This document shows positions 58,343 through 64,000 of a stretch of DNA of 64,000 nt, in pieces. The translations under genes and the position numbers were made by a program. Positions within the stretch are counted from its first letter, which is position 1. Each line of letters opens with the position of its first letter. Source of the DNA: Diphasiastrum complanatum (lineage: Eukaryota > Streptophyta > Lycopodiopsida > Lycopodiales > Lycopodiaceae); assembly GCA_029204225.1 (NCBI GenBank), contig CM055095.1, forward strand, positions 32,923,732-32,987,731, read 5' to 3'. The notes below the pieces were generated by a model, which had not been told where the DNA came from, did not search any database, and worked only from the letters and a program-made list of their open reading frames with translations.

Positions 58343-59025
58343 GATAGAAAAACCTAACCTTATAGAAATCTGCAGCATTTGTATGAAGTCATAAAAGACT
58401 AGAATGAAGCGTTTGACGTTAAAATTGACAGTTAAAATTAGCTCAATTATAATAAGTGAAAAAGCTACAATTTTAAAAATAATGTATAAAATGTAAATTT
58501 CAACACTTGGCTTGCAATTAGATTGTTTGTCTTTGTAGCTTTTTTACGAGCACAGGCTGCACTGTAGTGCACAGCTGGTCTCAAGCTCCACCCACCTTGG
58601 ATGGAGCTCACGTTAGATACGAGGCAGTGAGGCACCCACCTTCGGATGATCGGATCATGCAATGGATGGAGCATGCACTATTTCGTGACTCACAGGAATG
58701 ATGCACCACATAGATGATACGGGCATCTTCATGGACGTATCAGCACGAGGAAAAAGGAAGTTTTCCTTAGCCCAAGAAAACGAGCTACAACTCAGCACTC
58801 AAATTGATCATTGCAGCAGTATATTGTCCCTCCAAATGACCAAGCTCCAGCTAATCCAAGGCTCAAGTGTTTACACTGTACACTAGGATCTAGTCTCCAG
58901 GCCTACTCATATTTAGCCTCCCGAGTCCTTGCAGGCTGCAGCTATTGTTCTGTCAAATAGCACTGGTTTTTTCAGTTACAGCTTGCTGTGTGAAACTAGA
59001 CTGATTGTGTCTGCATGAGTGCATG
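58233..59025 (+). promoter_or_regulatory. Cluster of RY-type motifs upstream of AWPM-19-like gene
   Basis: The RY core CATGCA/TGCATG occurs at 58233-58240 (overlapping pair), 58656-58661, 58672-58677, 59012-59017 and 59020-59025. An ACGTG core on the minus strand is at 58609-58613. RY elements bind B3 factors of the ABI3/VP1 group that drive seed or desiccation genes, and AWPM-19 genes are often of that kind. The link to expression here is inference. Confidence 0.3.
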
Positions 59026-59279
59026 TTCCACCCTCGAGGTGCAGTACATTGTTTCATCAGTCATCTTTCTTGACATTCTTGTTCTTCCAACTGCCCAAGA
59101 AGTTTTGGCACGAGTCGTGACTTGGCAGTCTCGGACATTAGCGTCTATATCAATCAGCATCAATAAGCAATGGCCTTGTGACTGTCATGTTTGCTAGTAT
59201 ACTGGAAGTCCTTTCTTGGCTCAAGTTTCTTCCTGCGTAGAGTTCCATCTTTTGTGGAAGTATACATTGCAAGACTAGA

Positions 59280-60685
59280 ATGGCGAACCAGGCCTTCAAC
59301 TGGGCGTTTGTTGCACCATTGTTGCTGCTGAATTTCATCCTATACGCAATCTCTCTAGCGCTAGCGGGATTGACTCTTAACGGACTCATAGACGGGGAAC
59401 TTCTCACTGGTAAATCTGGTCGACCTCATCTATTTAACTCATATCAGATTTTTCACGCTTACAAGTGCGAGCATATTACCTTGTACATAATCTCAGAAAA
59501 TCAGTCCAAAGATTCAAAAAATCTCCAGAAAGGGAGTGGTGATTGAGCCACTGGAGTCTCGACTCTCTACGGTTTGACAAAGATTGGGCTTTGTGCATTT
59601 CTTTTCTTGATGCCATTTCTCTATACATTTTGCTACATTGTGGGTCGACGAACGTGAATCAAAACGCTTTGCAAGTTTCTGAAGCTGAATTTTTTTTCAC
59701 GTAATCAGGATATATGCTAGTTTTACTGATAGCTCCAGAATTATTTTTGCTGAACACCAGCTCTGACGGACTTTTCCACAAATCACGATGCCGTTCACTT
59801 CTTCGACTTAAGCTATCAGAGCATTAAGGTTTCTTTTCTGGAATGCTCTCTTTTGGTCTGTGGTGCAGGAAATGCCGCAACGCCTTATCTCATAATCTTT
59901 TCATGCATTGCGGGAGTCATTGGCATTGCATCGGTTCTCATTGGAGTACAAGGTCTGATTTCCGGAAAGAACGAGCACAAGGCAAATGCAGCTGCATCAG
60001 GCCTGATTGCATGGGCTCTAACCGTTCTTGCTATGGGGTATGTTCGTAAGCCAGCCCGTTGTGCTTATTCAGAGCAGTGAGCACAATATTTATGTCCAAC
60101 TCAACTTATTAACCAAAGATCCTGCACGAGCCTCTTTCAGCTTGAAGCTACAAGGCCTACTTTAACTCGTCTAATTAAAGCTTTATGTAAATGAAATAGG
60201 ATGATCATCTTAAATTCACTTAGTACCAGCCTTCATCGTCTTCGACATTCCAACTTTCCAACTTTGGCTGTTTAATATGATTCATTGTATTGAAAGCGAG
60301 ACGTGGTGTGAAGACTTTCTTGTTTTACTGTCAGGATTGCTTCTAAGCATATCGAAGCTGGTCGTGTACACGGCAAGCGTGACGTGGTGGGTTTGTATAT
60401 TCGAAGGTTTATCGTCAGTCATTTTATTAGAAAGATATAATTCTCTGAATCTTTAATAGGCTTTTTTTTTCCCTATTAAAGAAATAATCTGAATTGTCAT
60501 TGTTCTGAACTTGTCTTTTTCCATTTTATGTTCAGAGAGCTCTGGAAGCTTTTGCCATAATATTGTCTGGAACTCAGCTATTGTACCTGATCTTGCCACA
60601 CGTTGGTGTTTTCCTGGAGAAACAAACTGTATCAAAAACAGAAGAGCTTGATGATCAGAAACCCATAACTCCAACCGCAATTTAA
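59280..60685 (+). CDS. AWPM-19/PM19-like plasma membrane protein, 4 exons
   Basis: Four exons join in frame: 59280-59409, 59869-60037, 60335-60386 and 60536-60685. All introns are GT-AG (459, 297 and 149 bp). They encode 166 residues, a usual size for the AWPM-19 family. Four hydrophobic segments (about 11-34, 48-72, 86-104, 120-143) fit a four-pass membrane protein. Family landmarks include GNAATPYLIIF (44-54), a Gly-rich second helix, AAASGLIAWALTVLAMG (84-100), and LEAFAIILSGTQLLYLIL near residues 120-137. The start ATG has A at -3 and G at +4. Splicing at GG/G (residue 100) and GTG/AGA (117/118) restores the conserved LAMG and ALEAF joins. Family members are plasma-membrane proteins induced by ABA, cold and drought and linked to freezing tolerance and dormancy. 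The biochemical role is unclear. No lesion was seen, so it is probably functional. Confidence 0.9.
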
Positions 60686-61860
60686 TTGGGCAGCTTATCA
60701 TCATTAGCATGTATACTTAAAGTATGCTGGACTAATTTTAGATCTATCAAATAGAATCACATAACAAGTGTATTCCACCTGGCCATGCAAACTCTTTTAT
60801 CTTGATTAGAAGGAATATCTTGAGTACCATGACTGGCATATGATATTAAGTTATGATTGTCATTTATATTTAGTTTTGTTTATGATAATGATGCCCCAAG
60901 CAGCCAGTTCGTCAGTCTACTTAATTTCATGTCGAAGTACAGTATATTCGCTCAATATTTTGTTGGCTCTTACTGTTTTCAAGGTTTTCTAGCTTCCGTA
61001 TACACATCGTATATATTTTTCTTTCTGAATTTTGACCTAACTCGAAGATGGCATTTCCACATAAATTGTCATTCCTTTCTTTGTGGCTACACAGCCTATT
61101 GCTCTAACTCACTTACTTACAATCAAGAGTATCTGTTTATAGACGATAGACACTCATCTATGCCCTTCTGATGCAGTGAAAAAGGATCTTTACATGACAA
61201 TCTCCATATAGTTACTAAATGACAAACTGTTGCAAATTCCAGATCTAGACCTGCATGGCATGGAAAGAACAATGAACTGCACATTTGCAGAGCCTGCTAC
61301 GGTTTCCTGTATATAAAAAACAGTCGGGAAAAATCATCACACATCCAAGCACTTGATTAAATTTTATAATTTAAATTTTGTACTTGCAGTGGATCGCTCA
61401 TCCACTAAGGACTTAACAGTTGCTATAGCATCAATTTAGATCATCGTTAAATCTATACAAGATTTAGTACAAAAATCAAACTTATCACTTAGGTAAGCAA
61501 ATACTAACATTTCTCACACAAAAAGATTTGGACTTGCAATTAGACTAAGTACATAACAGAGAATCAATTGCAGTCATTTCCTCAGAACTGTGCACATAGG
61601 AAAGCAAGGACATTTTTTTGTCATTAATCTGGACGAACCAGAGTCCATGGAAGAATGATGTCTGTTGTTACACAGCCACACAGACCTTGTGCTTGAGCTC
61701 TTTTCACTCTCATCTCACACTGAAAAGAAGAAATGTCTTTTGAGCTTGCTTCTGACCAGCTATTGTTTACTTTAAACTATATTTATTTCTACAAAATCTG
61801 CTGCAGTCCATAAATGATCTTTGTTTAGTTGGGATTTTGTAACCAACTGAAAAGGAGGTT
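60686..61860. other. 3' flank of the AWPM-19-like gene; nothing else recognised
   Basis: AT-rich non-coding sequence with short open frames that match no family I know. It would contain the gene's 3' untranslated region, but no clear polyadenylation signal can be singled out. Confidence 0.4.
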
Positions 61861-61899
61861 GTTGGTGCTGACATGATGTTGATGCTTAAGCAGTTTGAC

Positions 61900-63052
61900 T
61901 TGGAGAAAAGTTTTGAGGTTCACAGCTTCAACACCTGCTCTTTGAACTCATAAACTTTTGTCGAGTGCTAAGCTTTGTCTTAGATGTTGAAAATCTTTCC
62001 TTGCCTGTGGTTTTGTCAAGATGTCAGCTGTCATTTCAGAGGATTGGGTATGCTCAATTTTTATCTCTGACTTTCGTATCATATATATGCCTTATGTGGT
62101 GGTACTTTTAAGAAATATGTTTGGTCAATAAAAAACAGAATCTTCAGTGAGATCAATGACATTCTTGCTACCCATATATAGCACATTAGGACTGGTTCGA
62201 TCCATTCCAATTTCTTTCAGAATGTACCTGAGTCGAGTTATTTCAACGGAATTCTTTGAAGTGGCAATATATTCAACTTCACATGATTATGATCGAGCAA
62301 CCAGGGTTTTTCTTTTGCATACCTGGTTGACAGTTCCACCACAAATTTGTTGTCATCCTTGTTACCAGCCCAGCTTGCATCACTATAAGCTTCTAAAATG
62401 AAATTTTAGTCACCCTTGTAAATTTTGCCAAGACTGGGTGCTCCTTTCAAATACCTCAAACTTCTTTTTGCCATATTCCAATGTTTCTTGCCAGCATTGT
62501 TTGAGAATCGGCTCAAAGAATAGACATAATATTCAAGGTCAGGCTTAGTATAGATTGTTATATATATAAGACTTCCAATCACACTCCCGTATGGTATTTC
62601 AGGCATCTGCTCCTTTCGTTCTTCAATATTTTGGTAAGGGTTGCATCAAAGTCCATGGGGTTTGCCATTTCCTTGCATTCTTTCATATTAAAATTGTTCA
62701 TCACTTTTTGATGCATATCTAGTTTGTTTGATATGCAAAACTCTCCTCTTTGTCTCGAGAAATTTCTAGACCAAAACATCGTATGGCCTCTTTTGACATT
62801 TATAATTTCAAATTCTTTTGACAATTCTTATATGGTGTGATCAATCGAATTCAAATAATTACTTATTAAAAGGAAATTGTTAAGTAGCATTGTCATTATC
62901 AAAAACTCCTCTAAAATACTAATGACATAAACGTTTGGATCTGATTTTAGTGGGCAAAAACTTAATGACTCCGAAAGATTATCTATCTTCTTATACCACG
63001 CTCTTGCTGCTTGTTTTAAACCATAGGTGCACTTGGTCAATCTACATACCTA
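61900..63052 (-). pseudogene. Copia RT-RNase H fragment
   Basis: Read leftward from 63052: CRLTKCTYGLKQAARAWYKK and SDPNVYV (RT). A degraded catalytic area is followed by KPDLEYYVYSLSRF, HWNMAKRSLRYLKG and GKIYKGD (RT end). After a stop near 62408 it continues with YSDASWAGNKDD (RNase H start), then increasingly degraded sequence to about 61900. Frameshifts separate every piece. The right end meets a GC-rich insertion at 63055. It is inactive. Confidence 0.82.
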
Positions 63053-63054
63053 AG

Positions 63055-63246
63055 GTAGTGGGAGCCGAATGTGAACGCGCATCCGGACGCGGGACGAGTC
63101 TGGACGAGGATGCACCAGGGGGGCGTCCGTGTCCACCCGGATGCAAATTTTGTTTTTTTTAAAAAATATACAGGCCCCTCCCCGCTCTCCCACATGCCCA
63201 AAAAATACAGGCCCCTCCCCGCTCGCTCCCATTGCCCATGCCTACC
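63055..63246. mobile_element. GC-rich insertion with inverted ends
   Basis: A GC-rich block in AT-rich DNA. The left end ggtagtgggagc and the reverse complement of the right end (ggtaggcatgggcaatgggagc) share ggtag and tgggagc. It contains a near-perfect direct repeat, aaatacaggcccctccccgct, at about 63167 and 63203. It begins where Copia RT homology stops. No target duplication was recognised. 63247-63600 holds no supported gene. Confidence 0.4.
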
Positions 63247-63628
63247 ATAATTGAGATAAAGCATGAAATCATCAATCAAAGAGCAAATCTCTATCATCTT
63301 CAAAGTGGCCTTAAGTTCATGAGGGCGTTATCTAAGGAACATCATCTAAGGACATTCCTTTCTCATGAAAGGAGGCGTTCCTATTACGAAGGGAGGCTTT
63401 ATGTTGAACCTACTTTTCAACCTTACCAAAGACAGTGTCCTTAGTGAAGAGTTCTCTTGCATAGGCCCAATCAACACCATTTTTCAAAAGGCTTGGCACA
63501 AAATCTTCAAGTTCATAGTCGGTCTCTGCACACTTTAGCTTCATCTCCTAATTCTTCTTCTGCAAGAAAATCTTCAAAGCGTAGCACTTTCAACACAAAC
63601 AAAATTGTGACATTACAAAAACATGTAT

Positions 63629-63814
63629 ATTACAAAATTGTGACATTACAAAAAATTGTGACATTACAGCCTCTTTATACCACATGTGGATGGCAAAACA
63701 TGAGTTGTGTAGCGAAACGTGACATTACAAAATTGTGACATTACAAAAAATTGTGACATTACAGCCTCTTTATACCACATGTGGATGGCAAAAGATGAGG
63801 TGTGTAGCGAAACG
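63629..63814. repeat. 95-bp tandem duplication with nested ttgtgacattacaaaa
   Basis: Copies 63629-63723 and 63724-63814 are almost identical. Each contains two to three copies of ttgtgacattacaaaa, followed by gcctctttataccacatgtgg. Additional short copies precede it from about 63604. Confidence 0.92.
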
Positions 63815-63890
63815 TTTGTATGAACTTCGAGAGTAGGTAAATGAAGCAACTTTGAGGAGGAATGACAAGGTTTGAATACGAAACTTTTCT

Positions 63891-63892
<2 letters not shown>

Positions 63893-63983
<91 letters not shown>
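63893..63983. repeat. CT dinucleotide microsatellite, about 91 bp
   Basis: An uninterrupted (TC)n run ending at tctgattttt near the window edge. Confidence 0.97.
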
Positions 63984-63986
<3 letters not shown>

Positions 63987-64000
63987 TTTTAGCTCATTAC

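Noticed and set aside
59843-60080. Independent small ORFs within the AWPM-19 gene
   Set aside because: They are exon 2 read with intron sequence on both sides, or exon 2 in the wrong frame; splicing into exons 1 and 3 restores the family sequence.
63600-63815. CRISPR-like array
   Set aside because: The repeats are a plain 95-bp tandem duplication with nested short units and no unique spacers of regular size, in plant nuclear DNA.

Overview
The window is nuclear DNA of a land plant. Three things show this. There is one apparently intact, intron-containing AWPM-19/PM19-like membrane protein gene (59280-60685, +). There are fragments of two other plant nuclear genes: a PMI1-type plastid-movement gene and a type I prohibitin. 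Copia and Gypsy LTR retrotransposons fill most of the rest, and several carry plant-type primer binding sites (TGGTATCAGAGC for Copia, a TTGGCG...TTGCCG type for Gypsy). The lineage cannot be fixed from sequence alone. A non-LTR element with a restriction-like endonuclease is not a typical flowering-plant component, so a fern, lycophyte, gymnosperm or similar genome is possible, but that is inference.

Layout. 1-10.3 kb: four decayed Copia elements in both orientations, two of them meeting head to head near 6.83 kb. 11.0-13.2 kb: minus-strand gag-like ORFs with zinc knuckles and no recognisable polymerase. 14.9-16.0 kb: remnant of a DUF4283-like LINE ORF1. 16.4-16.9 kb: Copia protease fragment. 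16.9-20.2 kb: a minus-strand non-LTR retrotransposon (zinc finger, reverse transcriptase, CCHC, restriction-like endonuclease) with frameshifts. 20.5-20.6 kb: last exon of a prohibitin. 22.1-22.5 kb: hAT-like MITE. 23.0-23.8 kb: PMI1-like pseudogene. 24.3-25.3 kb: two inverted-repeat elements. 27.2-30.0 kb: 5' part of a Gypsy element (LTR, PBS, repeat-rich leader, gag). 30.2-31.0 kb: palindrome-rich insertion and GC-rich minisatellite. 33.1-38.4 kb: rearranged Copia pieces, including an inverted LTR pair. 39.9-45.4 kb: Copia 3' end, then a decayed Gypsy gag-pol.

46.2-54.7 kb is a clear nest. An old minus-strand Copia gag is split by a young, apparently full-length minus-strand Copia (46656-52813). 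The young element has 682-bp LTRs differing at two positions, a 5-bp target duplication (gctct) and one uninterrupted 1322-codon gag-pol. 54.8-56.0 kb is a Gypsy fragment. A 255-bp Harbinger/Tourist-like MITE (57545-57799) lies upstream of the AWPM-19 gene. The right edge holds a minus-strand Copia RT/RNase H fragment, tandem repeats and a CT microsatellite.

The genes do not form an operon or pathway. The only candidate for normal host function is the AWPM-19-like gene. The young Copia is the only element that looks coding-competent. Many stop codons in the old elements are explained by C-to-T or G-to-A changes, the expected decay of methylated transposons. No tRNA, rRNA or CRISPR array was recognised.
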